From assembly GCF_014192225.1 (NCBI RefSeq), contig NZ_JACHXS010000003.1:595313-659312 (forward strand): a stretch of 64,000 bases of DNA, in the 5' to 3' direction. The notes below the pieces were generated by a model that made no database searches, had not been told where the DNA came from, and saw only the letters and a program-made list of their open reading frames with translations. Made by a program: the position numbers and the translations under genes. Shown piece by piece: positions 32,785 to 41,865 of the stretch. The first letter of the stretch is position 1. Each line of letters opens with the position of its first letter. This DNA is from Pseudoduganella umbonata. GTDB lineage: Bacteria > Pseudomonadota > Gammaproteobacteria > Burkholderiales > Burkholderiaceae_D.

Positions 32785-34017
32785 ATGAACGCACCCGAAC
32801 CCGCCCTGCAGAACAAGCAGAATGCCGCTCCAGTTGCTGCAGTATTTGCCGACCCGCTTGCCGACCCGCTTGCCGTCGCCGCGTCGCTCGCCGCCGAACT
32901 GGCCGCCACCGCCGTCGAACGCGATGCGGCCGGCGGCCATGCGCGCCACGAGCGACAGCTGATCCGCGCATCCGGCCTGCTGGCGCTGTCGATCCCCGCC
33001 GACTTCGGCGGCCACGGCGCCGGCTGGGATACCACGTTGCAGGCGGTCCGTGTACTGGCGCGGGCCGACAGCGCGCTGGCCCACGTGTTCGCCTTCCACC
33101 ACCTGCAGCTGGCCGGCATCCAGCTCTACGGCACCCAGCAGCAGCAGCGCCACCTGCTGCATGCCACCGTCGACGATGGCCTGTTCTGGGGCAATGCGCT
33201 GAATCCGCTCGATCGCCGCCTGGTCGCCACCGACGCGAAAGGCGGCTTCCTGCTGGACGGCACCAAGAGCTTCGCTTCCGGCTCGGTGGGCTCCGACTGG
33301 CTGACGGTCTCCGCCTGGCACGAAGCCACGCAGACATCGCTGATCGGCGTGCTGCCGACCGGCGCCGACGGCATCGACGTGCGGGCCGACTGGGATGCGT
33401 TCGGCCAGAAGCAGACCGACAGCGGCACCGTGCAGTTCCACGGCACGCTGCTGCCGGTCGGCCTCGTGCTGCAGCAGCCGGGCCAGGAGGCCACGCCGCA
33501 GTCCACGGTGCGCTCGCAGGTCGCGCAACTGATCATGACCAACCTGTACGTGGGCATTGCCGAAGGCGCGTTCGCCGCCGCGCGCGACTACACCGCCGGC
33601 GAAGCGCGGCCATGGTTCGCTTCCGGCGTTGCCCGTGCCGTCGACGACCCGTTCATCCAGCACCGCTACGGCGAACTGTGGACGCTGCTGCGGCCCGCCG
33701 TCGTGCTGGCCGACCATGCGGGCCGCGAACTGGAACGCGTGTTCCGCCTCGGCAGCGCCGTCACGGCCCGCGAGCGGGGCGAACTGGCCATTGCCGGCGC
33801 CGAGGCGAAGGTGCTGGCGCACCGCGCCGCCATCGAGATCGGCAGCGCCCTGTTCGAACTGACGGGCGCGCGCTCCACGTCCGCCCGCTTCGGCTTCGAC
33901 CGCTACTGGCGCAATGCCCGCGTGCACACGCTGCACGACCCGGTCGACTACAAATACCGCGACCTGGGGCGCTATGCCCTGTCGGGCACGCTGCCCGAGC
34001 CGAGCCCGTACTCGTGA
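32785..34017 (+). CDS. SfnB/DszC-like flavin-dependent monooxygenase
   Basis: 410 residues, acyl-CoA-dehydrogenase fold. Blocks such as LALSIPADFGGHGAGWDTTLQAVR, LFWGNALNPLDRRLVATD, LLDGTKSFASGSVGSDWLTV and VHTLHDPVDYKYRDLGRY are characteristic of the SfnB / DszC-like sulfur-acquisition group, which use reduced flavin on sulfones or sulfonates rather than dehydrogenating CoA esters. It is divergent from ssuEADCB and leads a MetNIQ-like import operon, supporting a role in sulfur scavenging. Start ATG 32785; upstream in-frame codons give non-family sequence. Confidence 0.82.
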   Translation: MNAPEPALQNKQNAAPVAAVFADPLADPLAVAASLAAELAATAVERDAAGGHARHERQLIRASGLLALSIPADFGGHGAGWDTTLQAVRVLARADSALAHVFAFHHLQLAGIQLYGTQQQQRHLLHATVDDGLFWGNALNPLDRRLVATDAKGGFLLDGTKSFASGSVGSDWLTVSAWHEATQTSLIGVLPTGADGIDVRADWDAFGQKQTDSGTVQFHGTLLPVGLVLQQPGQEATPQSTVRSQVAQLIMTNLYVGIAEGAFAAARDYTAGEARPWFASGVARAVDDPFIQHRYGELWTLLRPAVVLADHAGRELERVFRLGSAVTARERGELAIAGAEAKVLAHRAAIEIGSALFELTGARSTSARFGFDRYWRNARVHTLHDPVDYKYRDLGRYALSGTLPEPSPYS

Positions 34018-34033
34018 TCCGGGGTTCGATGCG

Positions 34034-34834
34034 ATGAATGCAAGACACAGGCTGCCGGCGGCGGAACCGCTGATCCGGCTGCGCGGCGTGGCGAAATCCT
34101 TCGGTAGCGGCAAGCATCCCGGCGTGGCCGCCGTGCGCGACGTGTCGCTCGATATCGGCGCCGGCGAGATCTTCGGCATCGCCGGGCGCAGCGGCGCGGG
34201 CAAGTCCACGCTGCTGCGCCTGTTCAACCTGCTGGAGCGGCCCGATGCCGGCACCGTGACGGTGGATGGCCGCGAGCTGACGGCGCTCGACAAGCGCGCG
34301 CTGCGCGCGGCGCGCCAGAACATCGGCATGATCTTCCAGGGCTTCAACCTGCTGCAAAACGCCACCGTGGCGGACAACGTGGCCTTCCCGCTGAAGATCC
34401 ACGGCGACCGTTCGCGCGACGCCATCGCCCAGCGGGTGGCCGACTGCCTGGCCCTGGTGCACCTGGAAGACAAGGCGCAGGCCTGGCCGGCCCAGTTGTC
34501 CGGCGGCCAGCGGCAGCGCGTGGCGATCGCCCGCGCACTGGCCAGCGGGCCGGCGGTGCTGCTGTGCGACGAACCGACATCGGCGCTCGATGCCGAAACC
34601 ACGCGCAGCATCCTCGCCACGCTGGCCGGCATCAATGCGCGGCTGGACGTGACCATCGTGATCGTCAGCCATGAACTCGACGTGCTGGCCGCGCTGTGCC
34701 ACCGCGTGGCCGTGATGGAGGCGGGCGAAGTGGCCGAGGTCGTGCGGCCGGGAACGCCGCACGCAGTGACCGCGCTGGGCCGGGAACTGCTGCCGCTGTT
34801 CGGCAAGGCTCCCCCGGAGGTGCGGCATGCGTGA
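34034..34834 (+). CDS. Methionine-type ABC transporter ATPase (MetN-like)
   Basis: 266 residues: Walker A GRSGAGKSTLLRLFN, IGMIFQGFNLLQNATVADNV, signature [16 protein letters not shown], Walker B VLLCDEPTSALD, as in MetN. It lacks most of the C-terminal regulatory (C2/ACT-like) domain that full-length MetN (about 340 residues) uses for substrate inhibition. Overlaps the permease gene by 8 bp. The setting suggests an organosulfur substrate rather than methionine itself. Confidence 0.88.
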   Translation: MNARHRLPAAEPLIRLRGVAKSFGSGKHPGVAAVRDVSLDIGAGEIFGIAGRSGAGKSTLLRLFNLLERPDAGTVTVDGRELTALDKRALRAARQNIGMIFQGFNLLQNATVADNVAFPLKIHGDRSRDAIAQRVADCLALVHLEDKAQAWPAQLSGGQRQRVAIARALASGPAVLLCDEPTSALDAETTRSILATLAGINARLDVTIVIVSHELDVLAALCHRVAVMEAGEVAEVVRPGTPHAVTALGRELLPLFGKAPPEVRHA

Positions 34835-35498
34835 ACAATGGCTTGCGCTGCTGCCCGAGCTGTGGACGGCACTCGGGCAGACGCTGACGATGCTGTCGAT
34901 CGGCGTGTCCGCCGCGGTGCTGCTGGGCGGCCCGCTGGGCGTGCTGCTGTTCCTCGTCTCGCGCGGCCAGCCGCTGCAGAACCGGTTCGCCGCCGCCGTG
35001 CTGGGCTGGCTGGTGAATACCGTGCGCTCGTTCCCGTTCATCATCCTGCTGGTGGCGCTGGTGCCGTTCACGCGCATCGTCGCCGGCACGTCGATCGGGC
35101 CGCTGGCGGCCAGCGTGCCGCTGTCGTGCGCCGCGATTCCCTACTTTGCCCGGCTGGTCGAACAGAACCTGCGCGAGGTGCCGCGCGGCGTGATCGAGGC
35201 GGCCCATGCGATGGGCGCCAGCGAGCTGCAGATCGTGTGGCGGGTGCTGCTGGTGGAGGCCCGCGCCGGCCTGGTGCTGGCCCTGACCGTGCTGGCGATC
35301 AGCTTCCTGTCCTATTCGGCGGTGGCCGGCGTGGTGGGCGGCGGCGGCATCGGCGACCTGGCCATCCGCTACGGCTACTACCGCTTTGAAACCGAGATGA
35401 TGATCGCCACCGTGCTGCTGCTGGTGCTGATCGTGCAGGTGATCCAGTTCGCCGGCGCACGCCTCGCCCGCCGGCTCGATAAACGCCACCCGGAGTGA
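34827..35498 (+). CDS. Methionine-type ABC transporter permease (MetI-like)
   Basis: 223 residues with five TM helices and the MetI landmarks GVLLFLVSRGQPLQNRF, NTVRSFPFIILLVALVPFTR and MGASELQIVWRVLLVEARAG (the EAA loop). Normal length. Overlaps its ATPase by 8 bp and lies directly before the binding-protein gene. Confidence 0.9.
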   Translation: MREQWLALLPELWTALGQTLTMLSIGVSAAVLLGGPLGVLLFLVSRGQPLQNRFAAAVLGWLVNTVRSFPFIILLVALVPFTRIVAGTSIGPLAASVPLSCAAIPYFARLVEQNLREVPRGVIEAAHAMGASELQIVWRVLLVEARAGLVLALTVLAISFLSYSAVAGVVGGGGIGDLAIRYGYYRFETEMMIATVLLLVLIVQVIQFAGARLARRLDKRHPE

Positions 35499-35500
35499 CC

Positions 35501-36346
35501 ATGACCGACCGCCGCCGCGCCGTCCTTTTCGCCTTGCTGCTGTCGCCGCTGACGGTGCAGCTTTCCGCCCATGCCAGGGAGCCGAAGGAACTGGTGATCG
35601 GCACCAGCGCCGGGCCTTACGCCGACCAGGTCAGGCTCGGCATCAAGCCGATCCTGGAACGCCAGGGCTACAAGGTGAAGCTGGTGGAGTTCAACGACTA
35701 CATCCAGCCCAATTTCGCGCTGGCCGAAGGCTCGCTCGATGCCAACGTGTTCCAGCACAGGATCTACCTGGACAAGTTCGCCGCCGAGAACAAGCTGCCG
35801 ATCGTGCCGCTGGTGACCGTGCCGACCGCGCCGATCGCCATCTACAGCAGGAAGCACCGGAGCCTGGACGGCGTGAAGGAAGGCGCCACCGTGGGCCTGC
35901 CGAACGATCCGACCAACCAGGCACGCGCCCTGGTGCTGCTCGAGCAGCTGGGCTGGATCAGGCTGCGCCCCGGCGTGGACCCGGTGCGCGCCTCCGAGCG
36001 GGACGTGGCGCAGAACCTGAAGAAGATCAGGCTGGTACCGCTGGAAGCGGCGCAACTGCCACGCTCGCTGCAGGACACCGATTACTCGTTCGTCAACGGC
36101 AATTTCGCGCTGGCCTCCGGCCTGAAACTGCGCGACGCGCTGAAGACGGAAAAGATCTCGCCGAACTACGTCAACCTGGTGGCCGTGAAGGCGGCCGACA
36201 AGGACAAGCAGTTCGCCCGGGACATCGCCGCCGCCTACCGTTCGCGCGAATTCCTCGACGTCACCAACAAGCATTTCAGGGACTACGCGAAGACCGACTA
36301 CCAGCTCGCGCTGGAGGCGGGCAGGCAGCAGCAGGCAAGCAAATAA
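35501..36346 (+). CDS. MetQ-like (NlpA family) substrate-binding protein
   Basis: 281 residues with a Sec signal peptide (ends LSAHA) and the NlpA/MetQ core: LVIGTSAGPYADQVRLGIKP, VEFNDYIQPNFALAEGSLDANVFQHRIYL (in part), ATVGLPNDPTNQARALVLLEQ. Most MetQ proteins are lipoproteins; no lipobox cysteine is visible here, so this one may be freely periplasmic. A GTG at 35495 is an alternative start. Completes an sfnB-like/metNIQ-like operon. Confidence 0.88.
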   Translation: MTDRRRAVLFALLLSPLTVQLSAHAREPKELVIGTSAGPYADQVRLGIKPILERQGYKVKLVEFNDYIQPNFALAEGSLDANVFQHRIYLDKFAAENKLPIVPLVTVPTAPIAIYSRKHRSLDGVKEGATVGLPNDPTNQARALVLLEQLGWIRLRPGVDPVRASERDVAQNLKKIRLVPLEAAQLPRSLQDTDYSFVNGNFALASGLKLRDALKTEKISPNYVNLVAVKAADKDKQFARDIAAAYRSREFLDVTNKHFRDYAKTDYQLALEAGRQQQASK

Positions 36347-36496
36347 CGCAGGCACCGCAATGGCCGAGCCCGTGTCCTCGTGCCTGGCACCGGGACACGA
36401 ACTCAAGTAACAGCAGCCGTTGACAGCAAGTAAGTAACCGCAGGCACCGCAATGGCCGGGCCCGTGTCCTCGTGCCTGGCACCGGGACACGAACTG
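36347..36496. repeat. Two tandem 92-bp units carrying the 39-bp palindromic element
   Basis: CGCAGGCACCGCAATGGCC starts at 36347 and again at 36439. Each unit contains one 39-bp element (36366-36404 and 36458-36496) with CGTGTCCTCGTGCCTGGCAC and CGGGACACG, in the inverse orientation to the 27.9-kb array. The first unit overlaps the end of the MetQ-like gene by stop-adjacent sequence only. Confidence 0.9.
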
Positions 36497-36526
36497 GACC
36501 GCATTTTTACGTGAGGAATCAACAAG

Positions 36527-37510
36527 ATGAAACGCCGTACCTTATTAAAATCCGTGGCCGGTGCCGCCGCGGCAGTCGCTGTCCCATCGCTGGTGCGGGC
36601 CGCCGGGCCGCTGAAGGAACTGCGCCTCGACTATGCCTACTATTCGCCGTCGAGCCTCGTGCTGAAGCGCTTCGGCTGGCTGGAGGAGGCGTTCAAGCCG
36701 GCAGGCACCGACATCAAGTGGGTGCTGTCGGCGGGCAGCAACCGCGCCCTTGAATACCTGAACGGCGACAGCATCGACATCGGCTCGTCGGCCGGCCTGG
36801 CGGCCCTGCTGGCGCGCGCCAACGGCAACCCGATCCGCACGCCGTATATCTACTCGCGCCCCGAGTGGACGGCGCTGGTGGTGCGCAAGGATTCGCCGGT
36901 GCGCTCGGTGGCCGACCTGAAGGGTAAAAAGGTGGCGGCCACCAAGGGCACCGATCCCTACCTCTTCCTGCTGCGGTCACTGAAGCATGCGGGCCTGAAG
37001 CGCGGCGACATCGAGCACGTGGCCCTGCAGCATGCCGACGGCCGCACGGCGCTGGAGCAGGGCCGCGTGGACGCGTGGGCCGGTCTCGATCCGCACATGG
37101 CGGCCAGCGAACTGGAAGGTGGCGCGCGGCTGGTTTACCGCAACGTGGCCTTCAATACCTACGGCTTCCTGAACGTGCGCGAGCAGTTCCTGGCGCAGCG
37201 GCCGGAGGAAGTCACGCGCGTGCTGGCCGCGTACGAGCGGGCGCGCAAGTGGATCATCGCCCATCCTTCGGAGGCGGCGCGCATCCTGTCCGAGGAAGCC
37301 AAGGTGTCGCTGCCGGTGGCGCTGCTGCAGGTCAAGCTGCGCACCGATTTCTCGCAGCCGCAGCCGGGCGCCGAGCACGTGGCCGCGCTGCGCCAGGCGG
37401 CGCCGATCCTGCAGCAGGAAGCGCTGGTCAGGCCGGGCACGGACCTGGACCGGACGATCGCCGACCTGGTCGACACCCGCTTTGCCCGCGCGCTGACCGC
37501 GAAGGCGTGA
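36527..37510 (+). CDS. Second SsuA-like sulfonate-binding protein
   Basis: 327 residues. A Tat-like N-terminus (MKRRTLLKSVAGAAAAV) precedes an SsuA-type fold: LRLDYAYYSPSSLVLKRFGW, NGDSIDIGSSAGLAALLARA, TKGTDPYLFLLRSLKHAG, DAWAGLDPHMAASELEGG. The twin Arg suggests folded export. Part of a second ABC set (36527-39100) with a distinct, probably overlapping sulfonate or sulfate-ester specificity. Confidence 0.9.
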   Translation: MKRRTLLKSVAGAAAAVAVPSLVRAAGPLKELRLDYAYYSPSSLVLKRFGWLEEAFKPAGTDIKWVLSAGSNRALEYLNGDSIDIGSSAGLAALLARANGNPIRTPYIYSRPEWTALVVRKDSPVRSVADLKGKKVAATKGTDPYLFLLRSLKHAGLKRGDIEHVALQHADGRTALEQGRVDAWAGLDPHMAASELEGGARLVYRNVAFNTYGFLNVREQFLAQRPEEVTRVLAAYERARKWIIAHPSEAARILSEEAKVSLPVALLQVKLRTDFSQPQPGAEHVAALRQAAPILQQEALVRPGTDLDRTIADLVDTRFARALTAKA

Positions 37511-37511
37511 C

Positions 37512-38375
37512 ATGACGCCACCCGCGCTGCATTCGAGCATCGACCTGGTGGGCGGCAAGCCGGCCGCGCACCAGGCACCACCTGCTTCTGCGCCCGTAGC
37601 GCCACGCCGGCGCGCCCGGCCCCATCCGGCGTGGGGCCTGCTGGTGCCGGCGCTGGCGCTGGCGGCGGTCGAGGGGCTGGTGCGCGCCGGCGCCGTGCCC
37701 GCGCACCTGCTGCCGCCGCCGTCCGAGATCGTGGCCACGCTGGCGCAGCTGGCGCATGCCGACCTGGCGTGGCACGTGCTGGCCAGTTCGCTGCGGGTCG
37801 CCGCCGGGTATGCCGTCGGCGCGCTGCTGGGCATCGCCATCGGTGCCGCCGTCGGTCTGAACGAGCGCATCGCGGCACTGCTGGACCCGACTTTCCAGGC
37901 CCTGCGTGCGGTACCGTCGCTGGCCTGGGTGCCGCTGCTGCTGCTGTGGCTGGGCATCGACGAGGCGCCGAAGCTGGTGCTGATCGCGATCGGCGCCTTC
38001 TTCCCTGTCTACATGGGCGCCGCGTCCGGCATTGCCGGTGTCGACCGCAAGCTGGTCGAGGTGGGCCGGATGTACCGGCTGGGCAGCGTGGCCCTGGCGC
38101 GGCGCGTGCTGCTGCCGGCCGCGCTGCCGTCCCTGATGACGGGCTTGCGCAACGGCCTGTCGCTGGCCTGGATGTTCATGGTGGCGGCCGAACTGATCGC
38201 CGCCAGCAAGGGTCTCGGCTACCTGCTCAGCGACGGCCGCGAGACGGGCCGCGCCGATATCGTGCTGGCCGCGATCCTGCTGCTCGCGCTGCTGGGCAAG
38301 TTCAGCGACACGCTGATGCGGCGCCTGGAAACCCGGCTGCTGGCATGGCGCGACGACCTGGCGAGGGCAAAATGA
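37512..38375 (+). CDS. Second SsuC-like permease
   Basis: 287 residues, about six TM helices, with GIDEAPKLVLIAIGAFFPVY and the loop EVGRMYRLGSVALARRVLLP typical of SsuC-like permeases. Begins 1 bp after the binding-protein stop; its own stop overlaps the ATPase start. Confidence 0.9.
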   Translation: MTPPALHSSIDLVGGKPAAHQAPPASAPVAPRRRARPHPAWGLLVPALALAAVEGLVRAGAVPAHLLPPPSEIVATLAQLAHADLAWHVLASSLRVAAGYAVGALLGIAIGAAVGLNERIAALLDPTFQALRAVPSLAWVPLLLLWLGIDEAPKLVLIAIGAFFPVYMGAASGIAGVDRKLVEVGRMYRLGSVALARRVLLPAALPSLMTGLRNGLSLAWMFMVAAELIAASKGLGYLLSDGRETGRADIVLAAILLLALLGKFSDTLMRRLETRLLAWRDDLARAK

Positions 38376-39100
38376 GCGTCACGGCGTCTGCCCCGCTGCT
38401 CGACATCCTTGTGGCCCGCAAGGCGTTCGGCGCGCGCACGGTGCTGCGCGACTTCCGGCTGCACCTGGCCGGCGGCGAATTCGTGTCGCTGATCGGCGCC
38501 AGCGGCAGCGGCAAGAGCAGCCTGCTGTCGATCGTGGCCGGACTGGACCGTGACTGGGACGGCCGCGTGGCGCTGGCCGGCCAGCCGCTGGCCGGCGTAT
38601 CGGCCGACATCGGCGTGATCTTCCAGGAACCGCGGCTGTTCCCTTGGCTGACCGTGGCGCAGAACGTCGCGTTCGGCGGCGACGGCGATCCGGCGCCGCT
38701 GTTGGCCGAAGTGGGCCTGGCGGGCCTGGGCGGCTACCTGCCGCGCCAGCTGTCCGGCGGCCAGGCGCAGCGCGCCGCCATCGCCCGCGGCCTGTTCAGC
38801 CGGCCGCGCGTGCTGCTGCTGGACGAGCCGTTCTCCGCCGTCGACGCGTTCACCCGCATCCGCCTGCAGGACCTGCTGCAGCGGGTGGCGCGCGAACACG
38901 CGCTGACGATCCTGATGGTCACGCACGACCTGGACGAGGCCCTGTTCCTCAGCGACCGCATCGTGCTGCTCGACGGCGCCGGTGGCGGCCGCTGCGCCGA
39001 GTATGTTCCGCCGGCCGGCCCGCGCCGCCGCGACGACCCGGCCCGGGCCGCACTGAAGGGCACCATCCTCGACGCGCTGTACGCCAGCCACGCACTGTAG
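38372..39100 (+). CDS. Second SsuB-like ATPase
   Basis: 242 residues: Walker A GASGSGKSSLL, signature QLSGGQAQRAAIARG, Walker B VLLLDEPFSAVD, SsuB/TauB class. ATG 38372 overlaps the permease stop (ATGA). Terminal gene of the second sulfonate importer. Confidence 0.92.
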   Translation: MSVTASAPLLDILVARKAFGARTVLRDFRLHLAGGEFVSLIGASGSGKSSLLSIVAGLDRDWDGRVALAGQPLAGVSADIGVIFQEPRLFPWLTVAQNVAFGGDGDPAPLLAEVGLAGLGGYLPRQLSGGQAQRAAIARGLFSRPRVLLLDEPFSAVDAFTRIRLQDLLQRVAREHALTILMVTHDLDEALFLSDRIVLLDGAGGGRCAEYVPPAGPRRRDDPARAALKGTILDALYASHAL

Positions 39101-39161
39101 CGCCACGGCGGCGCCCTGTTCCGCCACCGTCGTCCATAATCGGCGGAAACAGGAGACGCCA

Positions 39162-39431
39162 ATGGCCAACGCAATCAAGGACGACTACACCATCGCGGCG
39201 CGCTGCCTCGATCCGACCCAGGCGCACGTGCTGCGCGGCTGCCTGCACGCGGCCGGCATCGCCGCCGCCGTGGCGGACGATCACCATTCGCAGGTCGACC
39301 AGCTGATCTCGCCCGCGCTGGGCGGTGCCCGCGTGCTGGTCCATGAGCGCGACCTGGCGGCCGCGAAGGAAGTGCTGGCCGCGTACGAGCGCGGCGACCT
39401 GGCACTGAAGGACTGGGAAGGCCCCGAATAA
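39162..39431 (+). CDS. DUF2007-type small protein
   Basis: 89 residues beginning MANAIKDDYTIAARCLDPTQ, with the DUF2007 pattern of a beta-alpha unit reading AHVLRGCLHAAGIAAAVADD and GGARVLVHERDLAAAKEVL. The family is often described as putative signal-transducing or metal-binding; its role is unsettled. A terminator-like repeat follows immediately. Confidence 0.75.
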   Translation: MANAIKDDYTIAARCLDPTQAHVLRGCLHAAGIAAAVADDHHSQVDQLISPALGGARVLVHERDLAAAKEVLAAYERGDLALKDWEGPE

Positions 39432-39546
39432 TTGCCCGAAAACCGGTGACAGACACCGGTTTTTTTGAAATATTCCCGGAAAACCGGTGACAGACACCGG
39501 TTTTTTTGAAACATTTCCTGGAAACCGGTGACAGGCTCCGGTTTCG
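39432..39546. repeat. Three 41-bp terminator-like repeats (forward cluster)
   Basis: AAACCGGTG-ACAGA-CACCGGTTT palindromes at 39440-39462 and 39481-39503, followed by T-runs, and a degenerate third at 39522-39544. Each behaves as an intrinsic terminator on the plus strand, ending the DUF2007 gene, and can also serve the convergent serine acetyltransferase. The inverse cluster is at 42201-42320. Confidence 0.9.
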
Positions 39547-39572
39547 GTGGGCCTTTGCCGGGAGCTCGAACC

Positions 39573-40493
39573 TCAGTCGCTGCGCGTCTGCGCCTGCGAC
39601 ACGTTGCTGTGCGGCGGCACGCTCTGCGTCAGCCACACATTGCCGCCGATCGTCGAGCCGGCGCCGATCGTGATGCGCCCCAGCACGGTGGCGCCGGCAT
39701 AGATCACCACGTCGTCCTCGACGATCGGGTGGCGCGGCGTGCCCTTGATCAGCATCCCCGAAGCATCCGCCGGGAAGCGCTTGGCGCCCAGCGTGACGTG
39801 CTGGTACAGCCGCACGCGCTCGCCCAGGATCGCCGTTTCGCCGATGACGACGCCGGTGCCATGGTCGATGAAGAAGCTGGCGCCGATCTGCGCGCCGGGG
39901 TGGATGTCGACGCCGGTCAGCGAATGGCTGATGTCGCAGATCATGCGCGCCAGGAACGGCGAGCCGAGCCGGTGCAACTGGTGCGCCAGCCGGTAATACA
40001 GGATCGCGATGGTGCCCGGATAGCACAACATGATCTCGGCGATCGACGTGGCCGCCGGGTCGCCCGCATACGCGGCCTGCACGTCCGACACTAGCAGGCC
40101 GCGGATCTGCGGCAGGCTGGCCGCGAACGCGCGCGTGATGTCGTGGGCCTTCTGCGTCAGCGTTTCTTCGGCCAGGTCGGCATCGTCGGCGAACTGCAGG
40201 CCGCGCCGCACCTGCTCGGTGAGCCGGTTCAGCGTGGTGTTGAGCGTGTCGCCGACAAAATAATCGATGCTCTCGTCCGTCAGGTTCGGCCGCCCGTAAT
40301 GGGTCGGGAACAGCACGGCCGACAGGCCGTTGACGATGGTGGTCAGCGCCTCGCGCGAAGGCAGTTCGCGCACGCGGCGCTGGTGGCGGATGTTGTGCGT
40401 GGCCTCGCGCGATACGCGCAATGCCGAGACCACGGCATCCAGGTCCCAGTGGACAGGCTTGACGCCGGTGCCGTCGAAGGTATCGATAGTCAT
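39573..40493 (-). CDS. Serine O-acetyltransferase (CysE/EpsC type)
   Basis: 306 residues: an N-terminal helical SAT domain and a C-terminal left-handed beta-helix of hexapeptide repeats with IDHGTGVVIGETA (catalytic His) and VYAGATVLGRITIGAGSTIGG. It makes O-acetylserine for cysteine synthesis and is of the longer EpsC subtype. Its position beside two sulfonate importers links sulfur capture to cysteine assembly. Confidence 0.88.
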   Translation of the reverse strand: MTIDTFDGTGVKPVHWDLDAVVSALRVSREATHNIRHQRRVRELPSREALTTIVNGLSAVLFPTHYGRPNLTDESIDYFVGDTLNTTLNRLTEQVRRGLQFADDADLAEETLTQKAHDITRAFAASLPQIRGLLVSDVQAAYAGDPAATSIAEIMLCYPGTIAILYYRLAHQLHRLGSPFLARMICDISHSLTGVDIHPGAQIGASFFIDHGTGVVIGETAILGERVRLYQHVTLGAKRFPADASGMLIKGTPRHPIVEDDVVIYAGATVLGRITIGAGSTIGGNVWLTQSVPPHSNVSQAQTRSD

Positions 40494-40695
40494 GTTTTTA
40501 ATTGCTCATGTGTTACGCAGGGTCCGCGCACGCGCATTCTACGAAAATTCGCGCCGCCCCGGTTATGCGATAAGTTCATATCGATATGCCCGATGTGGAC
40601 GCCCCATCCGGCCATCCCGCCACCCCGCAGGCCCGGCAGGCGCCGCGCGGCTGGCGTACAATACGCGCCCGAAAAACAATAACGATACTCTTTCC

Positions 40696-41862
40696 ATGAA
40701 TATCCTGCTGACGGTGCTGCTGGCCGGCCTGACGATGGTGGGGCCGCTGGCCATCGATACCTACCTGCCATCGTTCCCGGCAATCGCGAACGAATTCGGC
40801 GCCACGCCCATCGCGATCCAGCAGACGCTGTCGCTGTTCCTGTTCTGCTTCGCATTCATGATGCTGTTCTACGGCACGCTGTCCGATACGCTCGGCCGCC
40901 GTCCCGTGATCCTGTGGTCGCTGGTGCTGTACATCATCGCCTCGGTGGGCGGCGCGCTGGCCGGTTCGCTGGGTCTCCTGCTGGCCTGCAGGGTGCTGCA
41001 GGGCCTGTCGTCCGGCGCCGGCTCGGTGGTCGGCCGCGCCATCGTGCAGGACCGCTTCGAAGGCGCCGACGCCCAGAAGATCCTCGGCCATATCATGATG
41101 GTCTTCGGCCTGGCGCCGGCGCTGGCGCCGATCCTCGGCGGCTGGCTGCAGGTGTCGCTGGGCTGGCGCGCGATCTTCTGGTTCCTGGCCCTGTTCGGCG
41201 TGGTGATGCTGTTTGCCGTGTGGCGCTGGCTGCCGGAGAGCCTGCCCCAGGCGAAGCGCCACCCTTTCGAGCTCAAGCTGATCGCGGCGAACTACCTGAA
41301 GGTGCTGCGCCACCGCCGCTTCCTGCTGCTGTCGGCGGCGCTGGGCGTGGCGTTCGGCGGTTTCGCGCTGTACATCGGCTCGGCCGCCTACTTCGTCATG
41401 AACATCCTGCACCTGCCGGAAACGGCGTTCGGCTGGCTGTTCATTCCGCTGGTGGCGGGCATGGTGGTGGGATCGGGCCTGTCCGGCAAACTGGCGCGCA
41501 GCCGCACGCAGGCGCAACTGGTCTGGATCAGCTACGCGGGCATGGCGGCAGCCGCGCTGGCCAACGTGGCATACACCTGGTTCTTCCCGGCCGAGGTGCC
41601 GTGGGCCGTGCTGCCGCTGTTCTTCTATTCGCTGGCACTGGCCCTGGCGATGCCGCCGCTGACATTGCTGGCGATGAACCTGTTCCCGGACAACAGCGGC
41701 CTGGCGGCCTCGCTGCAATCGTTCATCCAGATGACGCTGTTCGCGCTGGTGTCCGGGCTCGTCGCGCCGCTGCTGTTCGACAGCGCGTTCAAGCTGGCCT
41801 GCGGTGTGCTCGGCTGCCTGGTGGTCAGCCTGCTGTGCTGGATCCCCGCGCGGCGCGTCTGA
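40696..41862 (+). CDS. Bcr/CflA-type MFS drug-efflux transporter
   Basis: 388 residues, 12 TM helices: LAIDTYLPSFPAIANEFGAT near the N-terminus, LSDTLGRRPVILWSL in the loop 2-3 region, and GSVVGRAIVQDRFEGADA. Matches the DHA1 Bcr/CflA group. ATG 40696 gives the family N-terminus MNILLTVLLAGLTMVGPL. Divergent from the serine acetyltransferase. The 202-bp spacer (40494-40695) should contain both promoters; I cannot assign them. Confidence 0.92.
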   Translation: MNILLTVLLAGLTMVGPLAIDTYLPSFPAIANEFGATPIAIQQTLSLFLFCFAFMMLFYGTLSDTLGRRPVILWSLVLYIIASVGGALAGSLGLLLACRVLQGLSSGAGSVVGRAIVQDRFEGADAQKILGHIMMVFGLAPALAPILGGWLQVSLGWRAIFWFLALFGVVMLFAVWRWLPESLPQAKRHPFELKLIAANYLKVLRHRRFLLLSAALGVAFGGFALYIGSAAYFVMNILHLPETAFGWLFIPLVAGMVVGSGLSGKLARSRTQAQLVWISYAGMAAAALANVAYTWFFPAEVPWAVLPLFFYSLALALAMPPLTLLAMNLFPDNSGLAASLQSFIQMTLFALVSGLVAPLLFDSAFKLACGVLGCLVVSLLCWIPARRV

Positions 41863-41865
41863 CCG

